DNA from: Garcia nutans
Taxonomy: Eukaryota; Streptophyta; Magnoliopsida; Malpighiales; Euphorbiaceae
DNA length: 64,000 nt
Direction of reading: 5' to 3'
NCBI GenBank assembly: GCA_947685225.1
Contig: CANTUV010000035.1
Span: forward strand, 45,136,001 to 45,200,000
The notes below the pieces were generated by a model, which saw only the letters and a list, made by a program, of their open reading frames with translations, did no database searches and was not told where the DNA came from. Made by a program: the position numbers and the translations under genes. Below, one piece after another: positions 10,637 to 21,114 of the stretch; within the stretch, counting starts at the first letter, position 1, and every line of letters starts with the position of its first letter.

Positions 10637-11596
10637 GTACAAACTTTGATAACAATATAGTTCAAATGTAATGCAAATGTCAAACTTTCAAGAACTAGAA
10701 ACAATACTCAATGATATCATATTTCATAACATTAAATCTCATTATAATGCTCATTTGTTCCACCATTCATAATTCACATTAAAGCAAAGACAAGCATGGG
10801 CCCAAAAGGATCTAATATGCTATTCAAATTCCAGAGTTACTACTTTGGATCAATATAACAACATTTGTCTAGCTCGAAGGTGAATCATAATCACAATGAG
10901 GATTACCTCATATGTAACTTCCCAACTAGGCTTCAAGGACTAGGCCCAACCCAGCTTCAAGAGTCTGCTACATCATGTAACACCCAACTAGGCTTCAAGG
11001 ACCAAGCCCAACCCAGCTTCAAGGGATTGTTACTTTTTAGGTATCTTACCAAACACAAAACTCTGAAAATTAAATAACATACTAGGCACATAATTATTTC
11101 ATAATTTCATTATCAAATCTTTTCTCATTTTCTCATGATCAATCTAGGCACAATGCCTCAAATATCTCATTTATATCAGTTTAGCCATCTCCAATGGCTT
11201 TACATACCATTATTAGTGTATACATAACAAATTGCATTATCCATACATTTTGAATCATCATCATTTATTTAACATTGTTCACAATGTACAAGTCATAGCA
11301 TTTTATTCATGCATCAACAATATAGTAAGTAACTTAACACATTTTCCATAACACATTTTCCATCCAAATGTGTTAAGTCCCAATGTCATGTAAATATGAA
11401 TAATTATTCAAAGTTTGTACTTACCTCTAAAGCAACAAACACCACTTCTAACCTCCTCTTCCAAGATATCCCTCAACACTTGGATTGGGGTAGCTTAACT
11501 CTCTTCAAAGCCTAAACCAAATGTGATTATACATAATCACTAAGTGATCCACAAAGAAAATAATGAAAAAGAACCATCTAGGGAAAACTCTACACA

Positions 11597-11890
11597 TGAC
11601 ACGCTCAACAACACGGGCATGTCCATGACCGTGCCTTAAACCCACAATACAGAAGCTTTGACATGCTCAGTAACATGGGCGTGTCATTGCACATGTAAAA
11701 ACTTCAACAACACAGTAGCTATGACACGCTCAGTGACATGGGCGTGTCACTGCACGTGTCAATTCTACAACACCACAGTAGCTGTAACATGCTCAGTGAC
11801 ATGGGTGTGTCACTGATCGTGTCCCTAAAATTGAAAATAGAACCATCGACATGCCCAAGGACATGGCCGTGCCACCGGGCGTGTCAGGCC
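11597..11890. repeat. CACGG/CCGTG palindromic module array
   Basis: Repeated short modules such as 'gacacgctcagtgacatggg' and 'cgtgtcactgcacgtgtc'. They are the counterpart of the GACACGGCC...GGCCGTGTC array in the complete chromovirus LTR (14613-14830), and more degenerate here. Confidence 0.55.
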
Positions 11891-12725
11891 AAAAATCTGA
11901 AATCGACATAAAAATGCCATAATCAGCTATCATCTTTCATTAATCTTTCCAACTCCATACAAACTCAACCAATCTACCATAATACCACATGATACTTATA
12001 TAAACATCAGAATAACTCAAACACAATCAACAATACACAATCATAACCATATTTCACAACTTAAAACTTACACAATCCACAACTCTTATTCTCTTCACCA
12101 AATTTAACCTTTTCTTCAATCCAACTCCAAATTCATAGTAAACTAGACAAAAGAACTTCAAACATACCAAAATCAACCATAGACACATACCACACCAAAC
12201 ATCCAATTCACACATACAAACTTTCAATGGAAATCAAAGAAACAAGTTGGAAACTTACCAAATATAAAGAAAATCCTTAAAACTACAACTTGAACACTCG
12301 AAATCCTTCAATTCCTTGAGTTAGCAAGAAGCAAAAACTCTTTCCCTTTGATGAAGATGATGGCCGGCTACCATGGAGAAGGATGAAGAAGAAGAAGAAA
12401 ATAGTCAACTCCTCTTTTTACCACTAAACCCCTATAACCACACATTTTCCTCTTTTAATCTCTACCAAGCAAATATTATTATTATAATACTTAATCTCCA
12501 CTATGTCATCTTCCACTATCATTAATTAATATATAAATAATTAAAATATCTTTTGACCTTATCAAGATATTGACTTGTATATAACATGCATATCTTCATA
12601 TATACAACATATACACATCCCTTTTTCCTTTCTTTTCACTTAATAAAATATATACACTTTTATATCCTTTATTTACTTTTCAATAATTAATATTTATTTC
12701 AAAATTTTGGGATATTACAACAAAA

Positions 12726-13734
12726 TGGTGTGGTTGAAAGGAAAAATAGAACTTAGGTTGAAATGGCTAGAACAATGCTTAATGAATATGATTTACCATC
12801 TTATTTTTAGGCGAAAGCCGTTAATACTGCTTGTTATATTTTAAACCGAGTTTATAAAAGACCAATGATAAACAAAACTTCTTATGAGCTATGGAATGGA
12901 AAAATTTCCAAAATTTCATATCTTAGATTATTTGGATGCAAATGCTTTATATTGAACACAAAGGATAATCTTGGAAAATTCTCATCCAAATTAGATGAAG
13001 GCATATTTTTAGGATATTCATCATCTAGCAAAGCATATAGGGTATTTAATAAGAAAACTATAGTGGTTGGAGAATCAATGCATGTTGTCTTTGATGAATC
13101 CTCTAAATTTGATCAAAGGAAAGGTAGTACTCTTGATAATTTTGCAGGTACTCTTGAACTACAAGAAACAATTGATGTTCCAAGGAACAATCATGATGAA
13201 CTAAAAGAAGGAACTCAAGAACTACTCAAGGATTGGCAATACAAGAAGGATCATCCAAAAGAACTCATTATTGGTAAAACATCAAAGGTAGTAATTACTA
13301 AATCCAAAATTAAACATTTAGATGTCAATTATGCTTTTGTTTCTCAAATTGAGCCAAGGACTATTGAGGAGACTCTTAGTGATGAGAGATGGGTGATTGC
13401 TGTGCAAGATGAACTCAACTAATTTGAGAGAAATAATGTATGGGAACTTGTTCCTAAACTCAAAGGTCATCAAATTATAGGATGCAAATGGGTTTATATG
13501 AATAAGCTTGATGAAAATGGTCTTATTACTAGAAACAAAGCTAGATTGATAGTGAAAGGCTATAACCAAGAGGAAGGCATTGACTATGATGAGACATTTT
13601 CCCCCGTTGCTAGATTAGAAGAAATTAGAAATCTACTAGCATTTTCATGTCATATGAACTTTAAACTTTTTCATATGGATGTTAAAAGTGCATTTCTAAA
13701 CAAATTTATAAATAAGGAAGTTTATGTTGAACAA
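12726..13734 (+). pseudogene. Copia integrase C-terminal part and RT start
   Basis: Continues the integrase after the solo LTR with QNGVVERKNR (third catalytic acid, E), followed by YELWNGKISKISYLRLFGCK and the GYSSSSKAYRVFN block. RT then begins with WELVP, ITRNKARLIVKGYNQ, DYDETFSPVARL and FHMDVKSAFLN. Premature stops lie before 12865 (two TAG codons) and at about 13420 (TAA). The last codons, EVYVEQ, end at the chromovirus TSD. RT resumes at 23491 with FENYKIPNHAFKL. The stops replace positions that are usually glutamine or tryptophan in the family, as expected from cytosine deamination (inference). Confidence 0.9.
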
Positions 13735-14042
13735 TGTAATATCCCTATGTATGCCCTAGAAGTTTTGTATGTGGTTGTTGTTGTTGTTGTTGTTGTTGTT
13801 GTGGGTTTAAATTGAGAAAAGAAAAGTATATGTATATGTGTTTTGGGAGAAATTTAGGGTTTAGAGACAAGTTTATATGTTGTGTATATGGTGATATTTA
13901 TAACATATAAGTTGGTCAAAGGGCTTGGTCAAGGGAAGAAGATATTTATATTGTTAAGTGTGAAATTACCAAAGTGGGCAAGAGATAATTAAGGGAATTA
14001 AAATGTGTATGAGGGTGTTATAGTAATTTTCTTTTGGATGGG

Positions 14043-14049
14043 TATTTAA
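14043..14049 (+). promoter_or_regulatory. Candidate TATA box in 5' LTR
   Basis: TATTTAA about 310 bases into the LTR, followed by a CTT-rich initiator-like stretch. It is repeated in the 3' LTR and positionally matched at 302-308 in the solo LTR. Confidence 0.35.
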
Positions 14050-14612
14050 TGAAGGTTGACTTTGTGTTTTCTTCATCATCATTTCTTCTTCTTCTTCTTG
14101 TGTTGGCCGGCTCACCATAGACAAAGGAAGACAAGAGAACCAAGCAAGGTTTTGATGTTTGTAGCTCAAAAGTTGAAGGAGATTTCAAGAAATCAAGTTG
14201 AGGAATTGTGGAATTTCTTCATTTAAGGTAAGAAATCTCTTGTTTTCTTTGGTTATTTTGAAGTGGTGTTGGATGTGAATTAGGGTTTGGTTGATTTTGT
14301 GATTTTGTGTGTTTGATATGTGTTTGCAAGTGTTAGAATAGATTTTAAGTTAAAAGATGGAATTGGTGTTGGTTTGGTTGTGAATATGGTAAGATTTGTG
14401 GAGGATGTTAGTGGAGAGTCAAGAGTGAAGTTGGAGTTAGAGTTTTGGAATGGTTTGTGTTTAAATGTATTATGAATGTTGTGTGAAGTGATTCTTGTGT
14501 TGAATTTGTGTTTAGAACATTGATTTCATTCATTTGAACCATGCTATATTGTGTATGATGAGTTGAAGTGCAATTAGAGGAGAGTTGTGCATTTTAGGGT
14601 TTTGGTGTTGGG

Positions 14613-14830
14613 TGACACGGCCAAGTCATGAAAATTTGGGAGTGTTGGATTGGTTTTTGAGAGACACGGCCGTGTCCCTTAGCCGTGTTCACTACTGGAT
14701 GTTGGTGTTGGGAGACACGGCCACAAGCTTGGCCATGTCCTATGCCCGTGTTTACTACTGTCAAGTGAGGTTGAGAGACACGGCCACAAGCTTGGCCGTG
14801 TCCCTCAAAGGTGCTGCTCGTGTCCCTCCA
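14613..14830. repeat. GACACGGCC...GGCCGTGTC palindrome array
   Basis: Successive modules include the 14-base perfect palindrome GACACGGCCGTGTC and the near-palindrome pair GACACGGCC-acaagctt-GGCCGTGTC. The equivalent in the 3' LTR (21925-22140) differs by CG-to-CA changes. Related arrays are at 11597-11890, 55569-55825, 61535-61790 and, in another LTR family, 45321-45770. Confidence 0.8.
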
Positions 14831-15749
14831 ATGTGTTGGTTAGGGTTTTATTTCTTTGTTCTAATTGCATTGTTTTGGTTTTCCAAGGGTAGGTTGGTCC
14901 CTAAACCTAACCCTAAACACTTTAAAAACACTTGAATCAATGAAAGATATAATCAAATGCATGTGTAAGGTCCTAAAATTATGAATCATATCAATTGTTC
15001 TTTGCCCTAATTGCATTGTTGAGATTGAACAATGTTATGTTATGCATTGTGAATGGTAATGTGTTTCATGAGTAATATACATTGAAATTGAAATGTATAT
15101 CAAAGATGAAATGATAATTCAAATAAGACATGATATGAGATAATGCCATTGTGTTTGGCTATGATGATGCATTTGAAAGAAATAAGGCATGTTTGCCTAA
15201 ATGTTGTTGAGAATTGAGAATGAAAATGATCATTGAATAATAAATGAATTGTGTGGCTAATGTGTTATTCCATTTTCAGAGTTGGTTGTTGGTGGCATGC
15301 CTAATAAGTGTAACAATCTCTTGAAGTTAGGTTGGATTGAATCCTTGAAGCCTAATTGAGATGTTACCACCCTTGAAGCTAGGTTGGGTTAGTTCTTGAA
15401 GCCAAGTTGGGTAGAAGCTTAGCATGCTTTGCTCCCCTTGAAGCTTGGTTGAACTTAATCCTTGAAGCCTAGTTGGGTATATGATATTGATAAATGTGAT
15501 AACAAACCAAAGCATTAACTCTGAAAATTGAATGGCATATTAGTGTGTCTTGGGCCCATGCTTGTCTTTGTTTAGTGTTGTTTATGAATGGTTAAATGAA
15601 TACTAATGAGGTATATGAAAAGATATTGAAATGTGATATGTAATGTGAAATTATGTTGTTAGTTTTGCACATATGATGTTACATGTATAATATGGATTGA
15701 GAAATGACATTGCATTGCACTAAGTCATAGCATTTGCATGATTATCTTA

Positions 15750-15787
15750 CTAAGCCGTTGGCTTAGCGCGATAGTGTTTAATCGCGC
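15750..15787 (+). other. Double hairpin in 5' LTR
   Basis: CTAAGCC-GTT-GGCTTAG (15750-15766) is followed at once by GCGCGAT-8 bases-ATCGCGC (15766-15787). Both stems are perfect. The identical pair is in the 3' LTR at 23062-23099, and altered but still paired versions occur in other subfamilies. Confidence 0.65.
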
Positions 15788-16187
15788 AGGTAATAGAGTT
15801 GATAGAGTTGAACCCGAGAGTTCATCAAGACCAAGTGAGAGTAGACCTTGAAGAATCCATTTTGGGAGCTTAAAGATCAGAGCAAACTTGCCAATCATGT
15901 ATATTTCTTTATATTTTGTAAAGAAATGTTTAATATGTAAATATGTACATATTTTATAACTTCCGCTGTGTAATATTTAAATGTATATATATATATATAA
16001 CTAATATGTTTTGTTTTATAAGTAAATGATCTACTTTTCTATAATGTATAATGATAAGGGTATTGAATCAAGTTTAAAGTGTTTTGAATGTTAAGAAAAC
16101 CGTAGCATCCCTATGTTTGGTGCACTTATGCTACATTGTTGTGGTTGTAGTGTGTGTGCATTGGATATGGGGGTGTTACAATTGTTT

Positions 16188-16199
16188 TGGTATCAGAGC
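16188..16199 (+). other. Primer-binding site, initiator tRNA-Met
   Basis: TGGTATCAGAGC starts seven bases after the LTR end. It is the known complement of the 3' end of plant initiator methionine tRNA and is used to prime minus-strand DNA in chromoviruses. The same site in reverse is at 59919-59930. Confidence 0.93.
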
Positions 16200-16348
16200 C
16201 TAGGTTTGAGATTCTCAACCTCGGTAAAATGTAATAAAAAGAATATTTTACTTAAAAAGTTGGTTTTGAATAAAAATACATGTTTGGGATTGGCAACCTC
16301 TGATCTTTAATAAGATGTAGTATGTTGTGTTTGCAGTGTTAGGTGTTG

Positions 16349-18187
16349 ATGGATCCTCATTTGAGACAGTCAGTTGAGGGTTGTGAGGAGAGCGTTGCTC
16401 CTGATGAGGGAGCTAGGGTTGATAGTGTTGAGGAGACACCTGCTTCGGTGTCGGGTAGACCAGTTGGTGAGGAGGTTCCGCCAGCCTGGTTTAGGCAGAT
16501 GATGGAAGCTATGAGGCAAACACCTGTGCAACCACCGCCACCACCTCCTCAGCCTTTGGTATCTGTAAGGCATTATGACAAACTTAGGAAGTATGGAGCA
16601 GAGGATTTCCTTGGTACTACTGATCCAGCTGTAGCAGAACAGTGGCTTGACAAAGTACAGAGAATATTTGTTCAGTTGCAAGCCACTCCAGAGGAAACGT
16701 TTGATTATGCAAGATCCTTGTTGCAGAAGGATGCATATAATTGGTGGAAGATAGTGCCCCATTCTATGGATGATCCACCTACCTTATCCTATACAGATTT
16801 TCTGAGGGAGTTTGAATTGAAGTATACTCCAAGGGAGTATAAAGATGGGAAGAAAAGAGAGTTTCTAGATTTGAAGCAAGATCACCGGACTGTAACTGAA
16901 TATGAGGTTGAGTTTATTCGATTAAGTCAGTATGCTGGGGGTATCATTGCTGATGAGATTGATAGATGTCGGCGATTTGAGGAGGGATTGAGGCCCTCGA
17001 TCATGTGCTTAGTGGTTGGATCCAGGTATCAGGATTTTTCACAGCTTGTGGCAGCAGCTCGAAGTGTAGAGCGAGCTCAGGGTATTGCGGTTGCTTCAGA
17101 AGAAGAGGTTAGGGTTAGAAGGCCCCAGTTCGAGGCAGGGTCTTCTTCTGCGAAGAGGGGTAGAGGAAGTTTTGTTCCTCGGAGTAGTAGGAGCCAGAGA
17201 CTAGCGGGTAGGTCAGTGCAGTTACAGAGGCAGAGATTTAGACCTGCAGCTTCGGTGGCGAGTGCTCCGACTCCTATGGTTCAGAGATCCACCTTACCCA
17301 TCTGCATCCATTGTGGTAGGCCGCATGGTGGTCCTTGTTGGAAGGCTGGTGTTGCAGGGGTATGTTTCAGGTGTGGATCGCCAGATCACTTTGTGAGAGA
17401 TTGTCCTGAGAGGCAAGAGCAGATGTCAGTTGATACAGCAGCTTCTCGACCTAGTGCGAGGGGAGGCCGAGGAGGCAGAGGTAGCAGCCGGGGAGGCAGA
17501 TCTGGGTTCAGTGCTAGAGGAGGTGCTACATCCAGGGAGAGTAGACCAAAGGAGGTTGGTTCTTCCCAGAGGATGTATGTTATGCAAAGGCAGCCAGATG
17601 CATCGGCAGTCATAGCTGGTACTTTTTCTTTATTTAATACTTTAGTACTTGCTTTGATTGATCCGGGTTCCACGCATTCATATATTAGTGCATCTGTTTT
17701 GCCTGTGTCTGATATACATGCTGAGTCCCTAGGATTTGATGTGTTGGTGACAAATCCGTTAGGGCATAGTGTGATTGTTAGTAAAGTGCACCGGGATAGT
17801 GCAGTGAGGGTGCAGGGTGAGGAGTTCCTTGGAGATTTGATTGAGATGCCATTTAAGGAATATGATGTGATCTTAGGTATGGATTGGCTATCTCGACATG
17901 GAGCTGTGGTGGATTGTAAAAAGAAAATTGTTTCTTTGAGAACTGTTGATGGTAGAGAGGTGATAGTATCTAATGAGCAGGAACAGCTAGCCTCCTTATT
18001 TGTTTCAGCTGTTGCAGCTAGGAGATTGATTAGAAAGAGGTGTGAAGCCTATCTTGCTCATGTGGTGGATACTAGAGTGAGAGGTTCTCCTATTGATGAT
18101 ATACCCATAGTTGCAGAGTTCCCTGATGTTTTTCCAGAGGAGTTGCCAGGATTGCCTCTTGAGAGAGAGGTGGAGTTTCGGTATTGA
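16349..18187 (+). CDS. Chromovirus gag-protease polyprotein
   Basis: 612 residues, started at the first ATG (MDPHLRQ) about 150 bases after the primer-binding site; the frame is open upstream only to a GTG. Residues 65-240 match retrotransposon gag (capsid), including YNWWKIV. Two cysteine motifs follow: C319/C322/C330 and the CCHC zinc knuckle C339-C342-H347-C352, which binds RNA. A Gly/Arg-rich linker (370-395) leads to the aspartic protease with D438 in IDPGSTHSYIS; DPG in place of DSG is, from memory, a common variant in plant chromoviruses. ILGMDWL (about 508-514) is the second protease block. The ORF ends early because of one extra base (C at 18179) where pol should continue in frame. 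Confidence 0.93.
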   Translation: MDPHLRQSVEGCEESVAPDEGARVDSVEETPASVSGRPVGEEVPPAWFRQMMEAMRQTPVQPPPPPPQPLVSVRHYDKLRKYGAEDFLGTTDPAVAEQWLDKVQRIFVQLQATPEETFDYARSLLQKDAYNWWKIVPHSMDDPPTLSYTDFLREFELKYTPREYKDGKKREFLDLKQDHRTVTEYEVEFIRLSQYAGGIIADEIDRCRRFEEGLRPSIMCLVVGSRYQDFSQLVAAARSVERAQGIAVASEEEVRVRRPQFEAGSSSAKRGRGSFVPRSSRSQRLAGRSVQLQRQRFRPAASVASAPTPMVQRSTLPICIHCGRPHGGPCWKAGVAGVCFRCGSPDHFVRDCPERQEQMSVDTAASRPSARGGRGGRGSSRGGRSGFSARGGATSRESRPKEVGSSQRMYVMQRQPDASAVIAGTFSLFNTLVLALIDPGSTHSYISASVLPVSDIHAESLGFDVLVTNPLGHSVIVSKVHRDSAVRVQGEEFLGDLIEMPFKEYDVILGMDWLSRHGAVVDCKKKIVSLRTVDGREVIVSNEQEQLASLFVSAVAARRLIRKRCEAYLAHVVDTRVRGSPIDDIPIVAEFPDVFPEELPGLPLEREVEFRY

Positions 18188-20993
18188 ATTGTTGCCTGGT
18201 ACCACTCCTATCTCTATTACTCCTTACAGAATGGCACCAGCAGAATTGAGGGAATTGAAAGTGCAATTACAGGAGTTGTTGGACAAAGGATTTATTCGCC
18301 CCAGTGTTTCTCCTTGGGGAGCTCCTGTGCTATTTGTGAAGAAGAAAGATGGTACTATGAGGTTGTGTATCGATTATAGGCAATTGAACAAGGTGACTAT
18401 TAAAAATAAATATCCTTTGCCTAGAATCGATGATCTCTTTGATCAATTGAAGGGTGCAGCTGTGTTTTCCAAAATTGATCTGAGATCAGGGTACCATCAG
18501 CTGAGAGTCAGAGTTGAAGATGTGCCGAAGACAGCTTTCCGGACCAGGTATGGGCATTATGAATTTCTAGTTACGCCTTTTGGTCTGACGAATGCACCTG
18601 CAGCTTTCATGGATTTGATGAATAGGGTGTTCAGGCCCTATCTGGATCAGTTTGTGGTAGTGTTTATAGATGATATTCTGGTGTATTCGCGGAATAAAGA
18701 GGAACATGACATGCATCTGCGGATTGTGTTGCAGATTTTGAGAGAAAAGCAGTTGTTTGCCAAATTTTCGAAGTGTGAATTCTGGTTGGATCAAGTCGCT
18801 TTTCTCGGACATATTGTTTCAGCTGAAGGCATTAGAGTTGATCCGAGCAAAGTTGAAGCTATATTGAATTGGAGTACACCCAAGTCTGTGACAGAGATTA
18901 GAAGTTTTCTGGGTTTGGCAGGCTATTACCGGCGGTTTGTGAAAGGGTTTTCTTTGATAGCTACTCCACTCACCAGATTGCTTCGTAAGGGAGTGAGGTT
19001 TTTGTGGACAGATCAGTGTCAGGCGAGCTTTGAACAGTTGAGAGAAATGTTAACTCAAGCGCCTGTTCTTACTTTACCTGTTGAAGGCAAACCATATGTG
19101 ATCTACAGTGATGCTTCACATAGAGGTTTGGGGTGTGTATTGATGCAAGACGGGAAAGTTATAGCTTATGCATCTCGACAGTTGAAATCGCATGAGCTTA
19201 ACTATCCGACTCATGATTTGGAATTGGCTGCCATTGTGTTTGCATTGAAGATTTGGCGCCACTATCTGTTTGGGGAGAAATGTTTCATCTATACTGATCA
19301 CAAGAGTTTGAAGTATTTGGGTGTTTAGAAAGAACTTAATCTTCGTCAGAAGAGATGGTTAGAATTGATTAAAGACTATGACTGCTTGATTGACTATCAT
19401 CCAGGTAAAGCAAATGTTGTTGCTGATGCCTTGAGTCGGAAGTCTTTAGCTGGTTTAACTGTTTACTCGCTCTCGTTGCTTGTTGAGTTGAGAGCATTGC
19501 ATGTCAGTTTTGTACCTTGTGTTGATGGTGCATTATTGGCACAGTTGCAATTGAAGCCGGTTTTGTTAGATCAGATCAAAGAAGCTCAGTTGGCCGATAA
19601 GAAGATACAGAAGATTGTTTCGGATTGTCAGAGTGGGAAGGGTAGAGATTTTATTGTGAAGAGTGATGGAAGTCTCTGGTTCAAGAGCAGATTGTGTGTA
19701 CCCGATGATGCTGATTTGAAAAGGATCATTTTGGAAGAAGCTCATCAGTCAGTGTTTGCTATGCATCCGGGTAATACAAAGATGTATCATGATTTGAGAT
19801 AGCATTATTGGTGGATGGGTCTGAAGAGAGATATTGCTGAGTTTGTATCGAAATGTCTCACTTGTCAGAAGGTTAAAGCAGACCATCAAGTTCCAACCGG
19901 GTTGCTTCAACCGTTGTCAGTGCCAGAATGGAAGTGGGAAAGAGTGACAATGGATTTTGTGTCTGGTTTGCCATTGACACAAAAGAAGCATGATGCTATA
20001 TGGGTGATTGTGGATAGATTGACTAAGACAGCTCATTTCCTTCCAGTGCGGATGGATTACTCTTTGGAAAGGTTGGCTGAGCTGTATATCCATGAGATTG
20101 TGAAACTGCATGGTGTTCCAACTTCTTTAGTGTCTGATCGAGATCCCAGGTTTACTTCAAGATTTTGGAAGAATTTGCATAGTGCTTTGGGTTCTCGATT
20201 ACACTTCAGTACTGCTTTTCATCCACAGACAGATGGACAGTCAGAGAGGTTGATACAGATTATTGAAGACATGTTGAGAAGCTGTGTCATCGATTTCTCT
20301 GGAAGTTGGGATAGGTTTTTACCTCTTGTGGAGTTTGCTTACAACAACAGTCACCAATCCAGCATTGGTATGGCACCGTTTGAAGCATTGTATGGCAGAC
20401 GGTGTAGGACACCTCTTTGTTGGAATGAGCTTGGAGATAATAAGTTGGTTGGGCCTGATTTGATTCAAGAAACTGAAGAGAAAGTAAAGTTGATTCGAGG
20501 CAGGTTAAAAGCAGCTTCAGACCGACAGAAGTTTTATGCAGATCTAAAGAGGAGAGACATTCAATTTGATGTTGGAGATAAGGTGTTTTTGAAAGTATCT
20601 CCTTGGAAGAAGATTTTGAGGTTTGGTCGAAAAGGGAAATTGAGTCCTCGTTTCATTGGGCCGTATGAAGTGTTAGAAAGAGTTGGACCAGTGGCTTATC
20701 GACTAGCTTTGCCACCTGAGTTGGATCGTATTCATAATGTATTCCATGTTTCTATGTTAAGGAGATATAGGTCGGATCCATCTCACGTGTTGCCATTTGA
20801 ATCTATTGAAGTGAGCCCAGACTTGACATTTGAAGAGGAACCAGTTGCTATCTTGGCACGAGAAGTGAAAGAGCTGAGAAACAAGAGAGTGCCATTGGTG
20901 AAGGTTCTATGGAAGAATCATGCAAAAGAAGAAGCAACTTGGGAAAGTGAGCAATCTATGCGAGAGCAATATCCTCAGTTGTTTCAGAGCTAA
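18180..20993 (+). pseudogene. Chromovirus pol: RT, RNase H, integrase, chromodomain
   Basis: One reading frame, shifted relative to gag by the extra base at 18179, with in-frame TAG stops at 19326-19328 and 19800-19802. RT contains VLFVKKKDG, LCIDYRQLNKV, FSKIDLRSGYHQ and the active-site FIDD at 18663-18674. RNase H runs from IYSDAS (about 19105) to YTDHKSLKYL (about 19320). Integrase has a His-His-Cys-Cys finger (about 19740-19875; the second stop lies inside it). The catalytic D, D, E lie in MDFVSG, SDRDPRF and DGQSERL. The C-terminus carries the chromodomain-like block around VLWKNHAKEEATWE (about 20905-20945), which in chromoviruses steers insertion to heterochromatin. The stop at 19326 falls between RNase H and integrase. 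Confidence 0.94.
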
Positions 20994-21040
20994 TATCAGG
21001 TAATTTCGAGGACGAAATTTTCTTTTTAGAGGGGGAGAAT
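20994..21040 (+). other. 3' leader block and polypurine tract
   Basis: After the stop codon come TCGAGGACGAA and the polypurine tract AGAGGGGGAGAA (21028-21039), directly before the 3' LTR. The same TCGAGGACGAA plus GGGGGAGAAT arrangement is kept on the minus strand in the non-autonomous element at 56661-56695. Confidence 0.9.
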
Positions 21041-21080
21041 TGTAATATCCCTATGTATGCCCTAGAAGTTTTGTATGTGG

Positions 21081-21114
<34 letters not shown>

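Larger units (their letters stand above)
10197..12719 (-). mobile_element. Solo chromovirus LTR, minus strand
   Basis: On the plus strand it starts TGTAACACCC and ends GGATATTACA, the inverted form of the chromovirus LTR. It is flanked by ACAAAA (10191-10196 and 12720-12725). Joining the flanks rejoins the copia integrase, so it is a clean insertion. It contains the 'gggcccatgcttgtctttg' block in reverse (about 10790-10806), the hairpin CACTAAGCT/AGCTTAGTG (10617-10636) and an array of CACGG-type modules (11597-11890). At 2.5 kb it has no internal region. Confidence 0.9.
13735..16180 (+). mobile_element. 5' LTR of the chromovirus
   Basis: TGTAATATCCC...GGGTGTTACA. In order it holds a TTG microsatellite (13775-13801), a candidate TATA box (14043-14049), the GACACGGCC palindrome array (14613-14830), a tandem-repeat slot (15307-15480), the conserved 'gggcccatgcttgtctttg' block (about 15552-15570) and the double hairpin (15750-15787). 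Short ORFs in it are not genes. Confidence 0.95.

Noticed and set aside
14585..14935. 116-residue ORF repeated at 21897-22247
   Set aside because: Identical because the two LTRs are identical. It covers the palindrome array and has no recognisable domain.
16113..16310. Short ORF spanning the LTR end and primer-binding site
   Set aside because: It crosses the LTR boundary and the tRNA-binding site and has no homology. It is a chance frame.
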